DNA from: Candidatus Kaiserbacteria bacterium | GTDB taxonomy: Bacteria; Patescibacteriota; Minisyncoccia; Phycocordibacterales; UBA2100 | Reading direction: 5' to 3' | Length of the DNA: 46,722 bases | NCBI GenBank assembly: GCA_016867375.1 | Contig: VGJQ01000004.1 | Span: 1 to 46,722 of the forward strand | Shown here: in pieces, positions 15,168-22,342 of the stretch | Layout of the letters: every line of letters starts with the position of its first letter | Position numbering within the stretch: the stretch's first letter is position 1 | Notes under the pieces: model-generated | Seen by the model: the letters and a program-made list of their open reading frames with translations, nothing else | The model's database searches: none | What the model was told of the DNA's origin: nothing | Translations under genes and position numbers: made by a program

Positions 15168-17044
15168 TAGCGGATTTCAAAACCCTTTGCAGAGAGCACC
15201 GTTGATACTTTTTGCATGATCAGATTGACCTCTTCGTCGGTGAGGGTCTTTTCAAATGACTGGAAGATCAGTCGGAATGCGAGCGAAGTCTTGTCGGCCT
15301 TGGTGAAGGTGTCGAAGAGCGCAACGCGTTGCAGTAATTCCCCCGATTCTTTTTTGAACACGTCTGAAATGTAGGATCCGACGGATCCTACATTTGCTTC
15401 GTGGTGTAATGTTGACGGAGTCCAGAAGGCGATATCGCGGACGATATAGGGATAACGTGAATACGGTGCATAACGAATCGCGGCTGATGTGGGTAGATTA
15501 ATGTAGGACATCGGATGTCCTACATTTTGCGTGTGCTCGGAGAGAGGTTTTTCGGATGCTTTTCCTTTTTCGGTGATGGTGCCGACCATCTGTATTTCTT
15601 TGGCGTCAGGCCATACGGTCCCTATCTCGAAGAGTTTGATCTCTTTGAGTCCGAGCAAGTCCTTGTTTGGGATATTTTTCTTGAGCGCCTCGGTGAGTCC
15701 GTCGATGAGTGTCGTGCGCAGGTACGGGCGTACGCCGTCTACCTTGTTGGCGACGACGCGTTCGCCCTTTTCCGCAAAGACACTGGTGAAGACCTCGCTG
15801 TAGCCTTGCGCAATCAGGTCCTCGCGGATACGTTCGGCTGCCGCGAAGCTGTGATTGATCTCTGGTAGGGCGGTGCTCGGTGGTAAGGGTGTCGAGGGGA
15901 CTTTGTCGTAGCCTAGGTGGCGGCCAACTTCTTCGATGAGTTCTTCGGGAATCGTGAGATCGAGGCGCTCAAAGGGGGGTGTGACGGTGAAGACGGGAGC
16001 CGGTGATAAGTCTGACTTATCACCATGGTGATAAGTCTGACTTATCACCGGCTCTTGCACGAAAAGTAATCCGAGGCGGGTGAATACGTCGGACACTTCG
16101 TCGGTGGTGATGCTCATGCCAAGGGTTTTGTTGATATGGTCGAGAGTGACAGAGACCGGCTTGATCTCCTGCTTTACGGGATAGGCATCAGTGAAGCCGA
16201 CGATCTCCCCACCAGCGATCTGCTGGATTAGGAGTACCATGTCGCGCATGGCATAGGCTGGCCATTCGGGCGACATCCCCTGCTCGAAGCGTGCCGATGC
16301 ATCAGTGCGGAGCTTCATGTGTTGTGCGGCTTTTCGGACCGCAGCGCCATCGAAGCTCGCGGCTTCGATGATGATGTCTTTGGTGTCTTCGGTGATGGAT
16401 GCAGGCATACCGCCCTTTACTCCCGCGACGCCGATTGCTGTGCTGTCATTGGAGATGACGAGTATCGATGGATTGAGCGTGTATTCTTTCCCGTCGAGTG
16501 CCAGTAATTTTTCCCCTTCTCTTGCAGGGCGGATGTCTATTTGATATTTTTCGTTTTTTGTTTTTAATTTTCCTGCATCAAATGCGTGGAGGGGTGCTCC
16601 GATATTGAACATGACGAAGTTGGTCGCGTCGACGACGTTGTTGATCGACTTCTGTCCCATCTTTTCCAGGTATGAGACGAGCCACTGCGGCGAGGGTGCT
16701 ACCTTGACATCGCGGATGTATCCGGCGATGTAGCGATGGCAGCGCGGGTCGTCGATTGATACCGAGACCGCGTCTGTCTGCGGTGATAAGTTTAACTTAT
16801 CACCGAGTGGGTGATTTTTGAGGGGGATGTTCAAGATCGCCGATATCTCTTTGGCAATGCCACGATATGAGAGGCAATCGTGCCCCCTATTGGCGGTGAC
16901 CTTTACATCGAGGATATGATCATCGCCATGCTGCTCGATCCCGTCGATCTCAAAGACGTGGAAAGTGAGCGCATCGGCGAGGGTGTCCGCATCGGGAAGC
17001 GGAGTATCAAAGAAAGCCTGGAGCCATGCGCGTGAGATTTTCAT
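15167..17044 (-). CDS. pheT: phenylalanyl-tRNA synthetase beta, without the inserted OB domain
   Basis: 625 aa, beta subunit of PheRS. The N-terminus passes directly from EIDGIEQHGDDHILDVKV to TANRGHDCLSYRGIAKEI, so the tRNA-binding OB domain (~110 residues) found between these segments in E. coli-type PheT is absent. The B3/B4 editing region, B5, the synthetase-like core and a C-terminal FDX-ACB domain (SLAFRLIFQSFEKTLTDEE) remain. Four palindromic DNA elements lie in frame and encode loop peptides such as GDKSDLSP, GDKLNLSP and QNVGHPMSYINL. The ATG overlaps the TGA of the upstream gene (ATGA), so translation is probably coupled. Confidence 0.95.
   Translation of the reverse strand: MKISRAWLQAFFDTPLPDADTLADALTFHVFEIDGIEQHGDDHILDVKVTANRGHDCLSYRGIAKEISAILNIPLKNHPLGDKLNLSPQTDAVSVSIDDPRCHRYIAGYIRDVKVAPSPQWLVSYLEKMGQKSINNVVDATNFVMFNIGAPLHAFDAGKLKTKNEKYQIDIRPAREGEKLLALDGKEYTLNPSILVISNDSTAIGVAGVKGGMPASITEDTKDIIIEAASFDGAAVRKAAQHMKLRTDASARFEQGMSPEWPAYAMRDMVLLIQQIAGGEIVGFTDAYPVKQEIKPVSVTLDHINKTLGMSITTDEVSDVFTRLGLLFVQEPVISQTYHHGDKSDLSPAPVFTVTPPFERLDLTIPEELIEEVGRHLGYDKVPSTPLPPSTALPEINHSFAAAERIREDLIAQGYSEVFTSVFAEKGERVVANKVDGVRPYLRTTLIDGLTEALKKNIPNKDLLGLKEIKLFEIGTVWPDAKEIQMVGTITEKGKASEKPLSEHTQNVGHPMSYINLPTSAAIRYAPYSRYPYIVRDIAFWTPSTLHHEANVGSVGSYISDVFKKESGELLQRVALFDTFTKADKTSLAFRLIFQSFEKTLTDEEVNLIMQKVSTVLSAKGFEIR
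15367..15395. repeat. 29-nt single-base-centre palindrome in pheT
   Basis: Perfect 14-1-14 palindrome with arm AAATGTAGGATCCG and central A. It lies in frame and encodes the loop around EANVGSVGSY. Confidence 0.9.
15500..15526. repeat. 27-nt single-base-centre palindrome in pheT
   Basis: Perfect 13-1-13 palindrome with arm AATGTAGGACATC and central G. The identical 27-mer recurs after murF at 42528-42554. Confidence 0.92.
15997..16054. repeat. 58-nt double palindrome in pheT
   Basis: Two identical 23-nt palindromes (arm GGTGATAAGTC, central T; 16002-16024 and 16027-16049) inside an outer GAGCC/GGCTC pair. The whole forms a near-perfect larger palindrome. It is in frame and encodes GDKSDLSP-type peptides. 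Confidence 0.92.
16781..16803. repeat. 23-nt single-base-centre palindrome in pheT
   Basis: Perfect 11-1-11 palindrome, arm GGTGATAAGTT, central T. One base per arm differs from the copies at 16002 and 16027. It encodes LGDKLNLSP. Confidence 0.9.
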
Positions 17045-17451
17045 AGGAAGAAATTTTTAAATAGGGTGTCTAGATCTTCTACGGTATTGTATTTTTCAAC
17101 ACGGACGTTGCGGTTACCTGAAAGCATGGCCGAAAGCCTTCTCCCCTCCTGCTCGCGATATAAACAGATTATTTTTTTTCCATGGCTTTCAGCATGCCCG
17201 ATTTCGTAACCTACTCCGAGGCTAGGAATGGAAACTTCCGCGACAACTACGTCGCATTCTTGAATCCACGCCACATCGCGTGTATAAATGTCCTCGTTTG
17301 TTCGCTGTGTTTCTCCAAGATGACTTAAGTTCGTATCCCCAATATGTTCTGTGAGGACAGTACCATGCTTCCCCAAAAGCCTGATAGCGGTTAAATACAG
17401 ATCTTGATCGTCTCTACCTCCCCTAATTGCTCCCGCGAAGTAAATTTTCAT
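17041..17451 (-). CDS. DNPH1/Rcl-like 2'-deoxynucleoside 5'-phosphate N-hydrolase
   Basis: 136 aa, nucleoside deoxyribosyltransferase-like fold. It matches vertebrate DNPH1 (Rcl) along its length: IYFAGAIRGGRDD, GTVLTEHIGD, ECDVVVAEVSIPSLGVGYEI with the conserved Glu in GYE, then KIICLYREQEGRRLSAM. The family hydrolyses the N-glycosidic bond of deoxynucleoside monophosphates (nucleotide-pool sanitation or salvage). It begins 3 nt after pheS and overlaps pheT by 4 nt, so it is co-transcribed with both. Its DNA is visibly more A/T-rich than pheS and pheT, suggesting insertion of a foreign gene into the operon (inference). Confidence 0.85.
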   Translation of the reverse strand: MKIYFAGAIRGGRDDQDLYLTAIRLLGKHGTVLTEHIGDTNLSHLGETQRTNEDIYTRDVAWIQECDVVVAEVSIPSLGVGYEIGHAESHGKKIICLYREQEGRRLSAMLSGNRNVRVEKYNTVEDLDTLFKNFFL

Positions 17452-17454
17452 AAA

Positions 17455-18243
17455 TTAGAATTGGTTAACGAACCTGAGGTCGGCGCTGTGCATGTGGCGG
17501 ATGTCGTCGATGCCCCAACGCAGGAGTGCGAGGCGGTCGAGGCCCATGCCGAATGCGAAGCCGGAATAGGTGTGTGGGTCGACACCGGCGTTCTTGAGGA
17601 CATTGGGGTGGACGAGCCCCGCACCCATCATCTCGATCCAGCGATTACGCAGCTTTTCGGGGACATGTTCCCCAACCAAGCGCATATCGACTTCGACGGA
17701 AGGCTCAGTAAACGGAAAGAAGCTCGGACGGAAACGTATCTCGACGGATGCATCACGGAAGATGCCGGCAAAGAACGCTTCGAGTGTACCTTTGAGATGT
17801 GCGAGCGAAATCCCCTCCCCTACGACGAGGCCCTCGATCTGGAAGAACTCCGCTTCATGTGTCATGTCAGTCGCTTCGTTGCGGAAGACTTTGCCGGGGA
17901 CAATGATGCGATATGGCGGCTGTATACCCTTTTTGATCTGCTCTTCCATGTAGCGGATTTGCACAGGGCTGGTATGCGTGCGCAAGACCTCTGTCACAGC
18001 AAGGTCCGACCTTGCTGAACTCAGCAAGGTCGGACCTTGCTGTGATGCAATGTGCGGCTTGATGAAAAAGGTGTCTTGCATGTCGCGTGCGGGGTGATCT
18101 TGCGGCACGTTGAGTGCGTCGAAATTGTGCCACTCGTCTTCAAGTAAGGGACCTTCGGCAAAGGTGAATCCCATATCGAAAAAGATCCGGTTGGCTTCGC
18201 GGATCAGCGATGAAATAGGATGAATGTGTCCCCTCTCTGGCAT
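17455..18243 (-). CDS. pheS: phenylalanyl-tRNA synthetase alpha, N-terminally reduced
   Basis: 262 aa from the ATG at 18243; the frame is open to 18318, but that extension is not PheS-like and a TATACT box lies 6 nt before this ATG. The protein begins at the catalytic module (HPISSLIREANRIFFDMGFT, EDEWHNFDALN). The N-terminal tRNA-binding coiled coil of ~85 residues in other bacteria is missing. Motif 2 (FRNEATDMTHEAEFFQIEG) and motif 3 (FGMGLDRLALLRWGIDDIR) are intact. A 20-residue insert after DTFFIKPH coincides with a 52-nt palindrome. With PheT also lacking its OB domain, tRNA contacts are reduced on both subunits. Confidence 0.94.
   Translation of the reverse strand: MPERGHIHPISSLIREANRIFFDMGFTFAEGPLLEDEWHNFDALNVPQDHPARDMQDTFFIKPHIASQQGPTLLSSARSDLAVTEVLRTHTSPVQIRYMEEQIKKGIQPPYRIIVPGKVFRNEATDMTHEAEFFQIEGLVVGEGISLAHLKGTLEAFFAGIFRDASVEIRFRPSFFPFTEPSVEVDMRLVGEHVPEKLRNRWIEMMGAGLVHPNVLKNAGVDPHTYSGFAFGMGLDRLALLRWGIDDIRHMHSADLRFVNQF
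17994..18045. repeat. 52-nt near-perfect palindrome inside pheS
   Basis: Two single-base-centre palindromes (GTC-C-GAC and GTC-G-GAC centres) in tandem, joined by AACT, in an outer TCACAGC/GCTGTGA pair. Mismatches lie only at the middle. The DNA is in frame and encodes an insert absent from other PheS proteins. Confidence 0.92.
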
Positions 18244-18249
18244 AAAAGC

Positions 18250-18255
18250 AGTATA
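18250..18255 (-). promoter_or_regulatory. -10 box of the pheS operon, leaderless type
   Basis: TATACT on the minus strand, 6 nt before the pheS ATG. A weak TTCAAT lies 16 nt upstream. No Shine-Dalgarno. Confidence 0.55.
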
Positions 18256-18296
18256 ACGTAGCGAGTCATGGATTGAAAACGGATGGAGCGAGTTGG

Positions 18297-18392
18297 TAAG
18301 GGCTCGTCCACAAATCACATACTCGTTATTTGTGGACTACACTTATGGGTCCGTTCATTTGGTGTTGAACTTATTTATGAACGGGACCTAAG
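18297..18392. repeat. structured 95-nt repeat, copy 1
   Basis: Shares TAGGGCTCGTCCACA-like start (TAAGGGCTCG here), TGTGGACTACACTTATGGG, CCGTTCAT and ATGAACGGGACCTAA with copies at 22343, 24194 and 26342. Two hairpins: GTCCACA/TGTGGAC and CCGTTCAT/ATGAACGG. It lies between divergent pheS and the glycosyltransferase gene. Confidence 0.85.
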
Positions 18393-18472
18393 TGTTTTGC
18401 CGTCTTCGCAGCCGCGACGGCGGCGAGATTGAGCGCTGGGCCAGCAGGCCCAGATAGCGACGGCAAAACACT
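18391..18472. repeat. long inverted repeat with inner hairpin upstream of GT2
   Basis: Outer 14-bp perfect arms AGTGTTTTGCCGTC (18391-18404) and its complement (18459-18472) enclose a hairpin CTGGGCC/GGCCCAG (18436-18453). GCCGTC can instead pair with GACGGC at 18416-18421, giving two exclusive folds. It abuts the GT2 promoter. Confidence 0.75.
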
Positions 18473-18491
18473 TACCCCGAGCGGAAAAGCG

Positions 18492-18500
18492 TGGTATTAT
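18492..18500 (+). promoter_or_regulatory. extended -10 of GT2 gene, leaderless type
   Basis: TGG-TATTAT, 8 nt before the ATG at 18509. A weak TTACCC lies 17 nt upstream of the hexamer. Confidence 0.55.
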
Positions 18501-18508
18501 GTGGTGCA

Positions 18509-19759
18509 ATGTTGTGGGCTACAGGCGTCGGCATCATGTATGTCTTTCTTTTTGTCTCCCTGTATTTTCAGGTGTTTATGCTCGTGTCGTTTATCGAGGT
18601 GCGGCGGCGTCCGCGTCATCCTGATCTCATCGGCCCTGCCGGATACGCAGATGATGATGCGCTCCCATCAGTGGCGGTCATCGTACCTTGCTTCAATGAG
18701 GAATTGACGGTAGGGGCGACTATCGAATCCTTGCTCGCGCTCGATTATCCCGAGGACAAGCTCGAAATCATCATCGTCGATGACGGCTCCAAAGACGACA
18801 CACTTCTGACAGCTCAAGGTTATGAAGACGATCCACGTGTGCGCGTATTCCATAAAGACAATGGTGGTAAGCACACGGCGATGAATTATGCGCTCGCGCA
18901 CACGAATGCCGATCTGATCGGCTGTCTCGATGCGGATTCAGTCGTCTCGCCCGACGCGCTGCGCCACATTACGCCGGTCTTTGCGGATCAGCGGGTGGCT
19001 GCCGTGACGCCGGGCATCCTCATCAAGAAGCCGGAAAACGCGCTGCAGCACATGCAACACGCCGAATACAGCCTGAGCGTGTTTAATCGTTTTACACTCG
19101 CGGGGCTGGGTTCGGCATTTATCACCCCGGGGCCGTTCTCTTTTTTCCGTACGAAAGTGGTGCACGAAGCAGGCGGCTGGCGGCATGGCCACTCGACCGA
19201 AGACCTCGAGATGGCGCTGCGTATTCAGGAAATGGGTTACCTCATCGCCAATGCTCCCGCAGCAAGCGTGCACACCGGCACGCCGCGTACCGTGCGTGCA
19301 CTCATCCGCCAACGCGTCCGCTGGACGTACGGATTCTTGCGCAACGCCGTCGAATATCGACATATGTTTGGGAGTCGCGCATATGGCAATCTCGGACTGA
19401 TCATCTTGCCGATGGCGCTCGCCTCGATTGGTATCGCGATTTTCTTCTTTTTGCGGATATTATTTTACCTGGTGCAGGAGATCGAGCATTTCTTGGTGCG
19501 GTATGAGGTGGTCGGCCTCTCGATCATGCCGACATTTGATCCATTCTATGTGAATACGAGCGCTTTGTGGTTTGTCATTTATGTGGCGATCGCGCTCGTG
19601 CTTGTGCTCATTGCGCTCGGTAAAGGGCTTGGCACTGGCAAGCGCGGACTTCCGGGAGGCACCCCGCTCTTCGTCTTTTTCTATAGCTTCCTGGTCCCGG
19701 TGTGGCTGACGATGGCTGTGATACGAGCTGTATTCAAAACCGGAGTGCGCTGGCGATAA
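18509..19759 (+). CDS. family 2 glycosyltransferase, processive membrane type
   Basis: 416 aa. An N-terminal membrane helix (~8-27) precedes a cytoplasmic GT-A domain: VAVIVPCFNEE, IIIVDDGSKDDT, the DAD metal/UDP motif at 141-143, TED at 230-232 (catalytic base) and QRVRW at 268-272. Three further membrane segments follow. This Q-x-x-R-W pattern marks processive synthases of the BcsA/PgaC/NodC type, which make and export a beta-linked polysaccharide. The product cannot be read from sequence. I start at the ATG at 18509; a GTG at 18491 lies within the -10 region. The gene is divergent from pheS and is followed by the thioredoxin-like gene. Confidence 0.9.
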   Translation: MLWATGVGIMYVFLFVSLYFQVFMLVSFIEVRRRPRHPDLIGPAGYADDDALPSVAVIVPCFNEELTVGATIESLLALDYPEDKLEIIIVDDGSKDDTLLTAQGYEDDPRVRVFHKDNGGKHTAMNYALAHTNADLIGCLDADSVVSPDALRHITPVFADQRVAAVTPGILIKKPENALQHMQHAEYSLSVFNRFTLAGLGSAFITPGPFSFFRTKVVHEAGGWRHGHSTEDLEMALRIQEMGYLIANAPAASVHTGTPRTVRALIRQRVRWTYGFLRNAVEYRHMFGSRAYGNLGLIILPMALASIGIAIFFFLRILFYLVQEIEHFLVRYEVVGLSIMPTFDPFYVNTSALWFVIYVAIALVLVLIALGKGLGTGKRGLPGGTPLFVFFYSFLVPVWLTMAVIRAVFKTGVRWR

Positions 19760-19762
19760 GGA

Positions 19763-19869
19763 TAGCCACTGGCCACTAGGGTTTAGTCACTAGAGACTGT
19801 CCACAACAGAGCGTCGATACCAGTAATTGCTTTTGTTCACTATTGGCTATACCCTAATAACTAATCACT
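19763..19869. repeat. TAGTGGCTA/TAGTGATTAG repeat spacer before 19870
   Basis: GCCACTAGGGTTTAG near the left end and CACTATTGGCTA...TAATCACT directly before the ATG. The same two ends, in the same order relative to the start codon, occur in the spacers before atpC and atpH. Confidence 0.7.
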
Positions 19870-20643
19870 ATGGATATCGATACTCAAGACCCGATCATCG
19901 CCGCGCGCAGTGCTCAGTGGAGCACGTATCTCATCGCATTTCTCATTACGTCATTCATTTTTGCTACCGCGTTTCTGGCGAGTAGCTATTTCAATAGCCG
20001 CCGCGTCGCCGACGTGCGCACCACCCAGGACGACATATCGACAGACATCCTTTCGCTCGAGACGCAATTTGATCTTCTCCAGGAATATTCATGCGCAAAC
20101 GTGGCTGAAAATACAATCCTCCCTTCCGCGCTGCAGACCTTGGCAAATCGCCTCGCATACCTCGAAGGTCAGCGCGCGAGCAATACCGATGAGGTCGTGC
20201 GCCTAAAGCGCCTCTACTCGCTCCTCGAGATCAAGGATTATCTCCTGATGAAGCGGATTGCCGCGAAGTGTGGTCTGAAGCCAGTCTTTATCCTCTACTT
20301 CTACTCCAATGAGGGTGATTGTCCGGACTGCGAAAAGCAGGGATACGCACTCACGGCGCTTGCACAGACGTACCCGCAGCTGCGCATCTATTCCTTCGAC
20401 TACCATCTCGGTGTCTCTGCTTTGCAGACGCTTATCGCGATCGCCGATGTCGAGGGTGAACTACCAGCGCTCTATATGAATGGTCAGACCCACTACGGAT
20501 TCAAAGATGTCGAAGATATCGAAAAGATCCTCCCGCAGCTCAAGACGCTCGAAAAGAGCGCGACTTCGACTCCGGCGACCCGTTCGACCCCCTCGACAAG
20601 TTCGGGGCGAGCAAGCTCAGGGCAAGCAACGAAGAAGAAGTGA
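19870..20643 (+). CDS. membrane-anchored thioredoxin-like protein (CPDC)
   Basis: 257 aa. One membrane helix (~18-40), a helical region (~45-130), then a short thioredoxin-like domain with FYSNEGDCPDCEKQ (CPDC at 151-154) and a C-terminal strand region ELPALYMNGQTHYGF. The CxxC suggests a disulfide redox role near the membrane; which side is not clear. The last ~28 residues (SATSTPATRSTPSTSSGRAS...) are encoded by a palindromic repeat, not by conserved sequence. The ATG follows a TAATCACT repeat directly, with no Shine-Dalgarno. Confidence 0.7.
   Translation: MDIDTQDPIIAARSAQWSTYLIAFLITSFIFATAFLASSYFNSRRVADVRTTQDDISTDILSLETQFDLLQEYSCANVAENTILPSALQTLANRLAYLEGQRASNTDEVVRLKRLYSLLEIKDYLLMKRIAAKCGLKPVFILYFYSNEGDCPDCEKQGYALTALAQTYPQLRIYSFDYHLGVSALQTLIAIADVEGELPALYMNGQTHYGFKDVEDIEKILPQLKTLEKSATSTPATRSTPSTSSGRASSGQATKKK
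20564..20633. repeat. palindromic repeat forming the 3' end of the thioredoxin-like gene
   Basis: Pieces such as CCCCTCGACAAGTTCGGGG and GCAAGCTCAGGGCAAGC resemble the TCGACAAGCTCAGGGC-type dispersed repeats seen in many environmental bacterial genomes. It is read through as a Ser/Thr-rich tail. Confidence 0.6.
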
Positions 20644-20671
20644 TACCATCCCCAACTAACCTACCAATGGT

Positions 20672-20749
20672 GTCTTTGCGAGCGAAGCGAAGCAATCTAG
20701 GGTAAGTGGTAGCACTCTGGATTGCTTCGGCCAAAGGCCTCGCAAAGAC
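20672..20749. repeat. TTTGCGAG...CTCGCAAA dispersed palindromic repeat
   Basis: Outer arms GTCTTTGCGAG and CCTCGCAAAGAC with inner GAAGCAATC/GATTGCTTC around a 22-nt middle. It resembles the widespread TTGCGAGGAGCGAAGCGACGAAGCAATC-type repeat family, in an intergenic position. Confidence 0.75.
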
Positions 20750-20832
20750 GGCAAAGACGGAATTTCCCATTGACGGACGATTAATGAGAGATGGTATTAG
20801 GAAGCTATAAATCTGGATAAGATGGATAAGAT

Positions 20833-20890
20833 TAATCCGTAAGGCGTCGCCTCACGGATTAGTAAGGCGTCGCCTTACGGATTACGCCTT
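20833..20890. repeat. AAGGCG-T-CGCCTT palindromes
   Basis: 20833-20861 is a 14-1-14 palindrome with one mismatch (arm TAATCCGTAAGGCG). It is followed by a second AAGGCG-T-CGCCTT copy. The same core recurs at 38103-38121. The rest of the 334-nt spacer (20643-20977) holds the repeat at 20672; I see no gene. Confidence 0.8.
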
Positions 20891-20976
20891 TTAAAATTAC
20901 ACCAAAAACACAAAAGGCCAAGCGAGACCCGGTTTCTATATTAAGGACTCCTCGTCGATATATATTAAAGATTTTG

Positions 20977-21049
20977 AGCCGCCTCGCGGATTTGAACCGC
21001 GGACCTACTCATTACAAGTGAGTTGCTCTACCGACTGAGCTAAGGCGGC
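20977..21049 (-). tRNA. tRNA-Thr(UGU)
   Basis: 73 nt, complete cloverleaf on the minus strand: acceptor GCCGCCT/AGGCGGC, D-arm TAGCTCAGTCGGTAGAGCA, anticodon stem ACTCA/TGAGT around loop CTTGTAA (anticodon TGT), T-arm GGTTCAAATCC. CCA is not encoded. It starts 25 nt after the upstream membrane-protein stop, so it is probably transcribed with rpsB-tsf. Confidence 0.96.
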
Positions 21050-21074
21050 TTCGGTATTGAGTATTGTGCCTCGG

Positions 21075-21707
21075 TCAGGTTTCTTTTTCAACCTTTCTCG
21101 ATCGGCTCGTTTTCTTGAACGATTTTTTTGCGGTCCCCTTGCGCTGCTCTGTGCCCAATACTTTTTTCATTTGAGAGCCGAGGGTAACGGGGTCGTGGGT
21201 TGTCGCAGGAGCTTCGATGATGTGGATTGGCTCGGATTCCTCTATGTCTCGCGTCTCCATCGGTGTGGCCGACATGTGGATGGCGGGATGATCATGTGTC
21301 GGCGAGGGTGATGCAGTGAAGGGAGTCGGTGCGGCATAGGACGTATTGCCTGCCACTTGCTTGAGGAATGTTGATCGGGGTGCTTGGCGTTCGAAGCGAT
21401 GTTTGTATGAGACAAAATCCGCGAGACGGTGCGCCTGTACGCCGGAAAAATGCGCGGCCCGTGCAAATCCGAGTGCGCCCTCGTGTATGAGGTAGCGGCT
21501 CAAGAGCCCCAAAAGCGGGACGATCTTGGCGGCTTCTTCGCGGCTGTTCATGAGGGAGGATTTGAGGCGAAGCGCTTTTTGGTCGGCTTTCTGGCGTAGG
21601 TTGGGTGCAAGTTCCAGGCCGCGTCGGATTTCCCATGCTTTGAATGCAAATAGGAATACGATACCGGCGAGTGAAAACGCGAAAATGATGGTGGCAAAAA
21701 CACCCAT
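21075..21707 (-). CDS. membrane protein of unknown family downstream of tsf
   Basis: 210 aa. One N-terminal membrane helix (~4-24, TIIFAFSLAGIVFLFAFKAW) with no cleavage site, then a basic helical region (~28-110) and a Pro/Thr/His-rich disordered part with a very basic end (KKSFKKTSRSRKVEK). No family recognised. The ATG at 21707 lies 6 nt after the tsf stop, so it is translated from the rpsB-tsf transcript. Topology suggests a cytoplasmic domain tethered to the membrane, and the basic tail may contact RNA or ribosomes (speculative). Confidence 0.6.
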   Translation of the reverse strand: MGVFATIIFAFSLAGIVFLFAFKAWEIRRGLELAPNLRQKADQKALRLKSSLMNSREEAAKIVPLLGLLSRYLIHEGALGFARAAHFSGVQAHRLADFVSYKHRFERQAPRSTFLKQVAGNTSYAAPTPFTASPSPTHDHPAIHMSATPMETRDIEESEPIHIIEAPATTHDPVTLGSQMKKVLGTEQRKGTAKKSFKKTSRSRKVEKET

Positions 21708-21713
21708 ACGCGA

Positions 21714-22295
21714 TTAGCGGACAGAGAGTCGTTCGAAGCGGACGAGCTCCACTTTCTCGCCGAATTTCTGGATGGCCTGATTGATCATCTCTGCGACGGT
21801 GATCGAGGGATCTTTGACAAATGGCTGTTCGAGGAGGACTTTGTCGCGCAGATAGCTGTCGATCTTGCCTTGGATCACTTGTTCGCGCTTGTCGGCAGGG
21901 ACTTTCGCGGCCTCTTCTTCAAACACGGACTTTGCGGCGGCGATGTCGGATTCTTGCACTTCTTCGCGGGATTTGAACTGAGGATTCATCGCGGCCACAT
22001 GCATGGCAATATCGTAAGCGAGCTTGCTGAATGCCTCATTTTTGGAGACGAAGTCCGTCTCGCTCGCGAGTACGACAGCGCCGACGACAGCGCCGCCAGC
22101 GTGGGTGTATGCGGCAGCGACTCCGGCACCGAGCGTGCGATCGGCCTTTTTGGCGGCTGCGCTCGCGCTGATTTTGCGGAGGATGACTTTCGCTTTTTCG
22201 ATATCGCCTCCGGCTTCTTCGAGTGCTTTCTTGCACTGCATGACCGAGACGCTCGTCTCATCTCGTAACTTTTTGATTTCTTCGGTTGTTACCAT
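21714..22295 (-). CDS. tsf: elongation factor Ts, short form
   Basis: 193 aa, nucleotide exchange factor for EF-Tu. The UBA-like N-terminus (KKLRDETSVSVMQCKKALEEAGGDIEKA) and the TDFVSKNEAF core motif are intact. Only one core subdomain is present, as in the short EF-Ts of Thermus rather than the ~280-aa E. coli form. It follows rpsB, the usual order, but the spacer of ~195 nt carries a copy of the 95-nt structured repeat. No Shine-Dalgarno is seen before the ATG at 22295. Confidence 0.95.
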   Translation of the reverse strand: MVTTEEIKKLRDETSVSVMQCKKALEEAGGDIEKAKVILRKISASAAAKKADRTLGAGVAAAYTHAGGAVVGAVVLASETDFVSKNEAFSKLAYDIAMHVAAMNPQFKSREEVQESDIAAAKSVFEEEAAKVPADKREQVIQGKIDSYLRDKVLLEQPFVKDPSITVAEMINQAIQKFGEKVELVRFERLSVR

Positions 22296-22342
22296 AAGGA
22301 AAGTTTGTAGTTATTAGTTTTAAGTTTACAGTAAAAAATCCC

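Noticed and set aside
19763-19869. Telomere-like AGGGTTTAG repeat
   Set aside because: It occurs once per spacer, not in tandem, and belongs to the TAGTGGCTA/TAGTGATTAG family.
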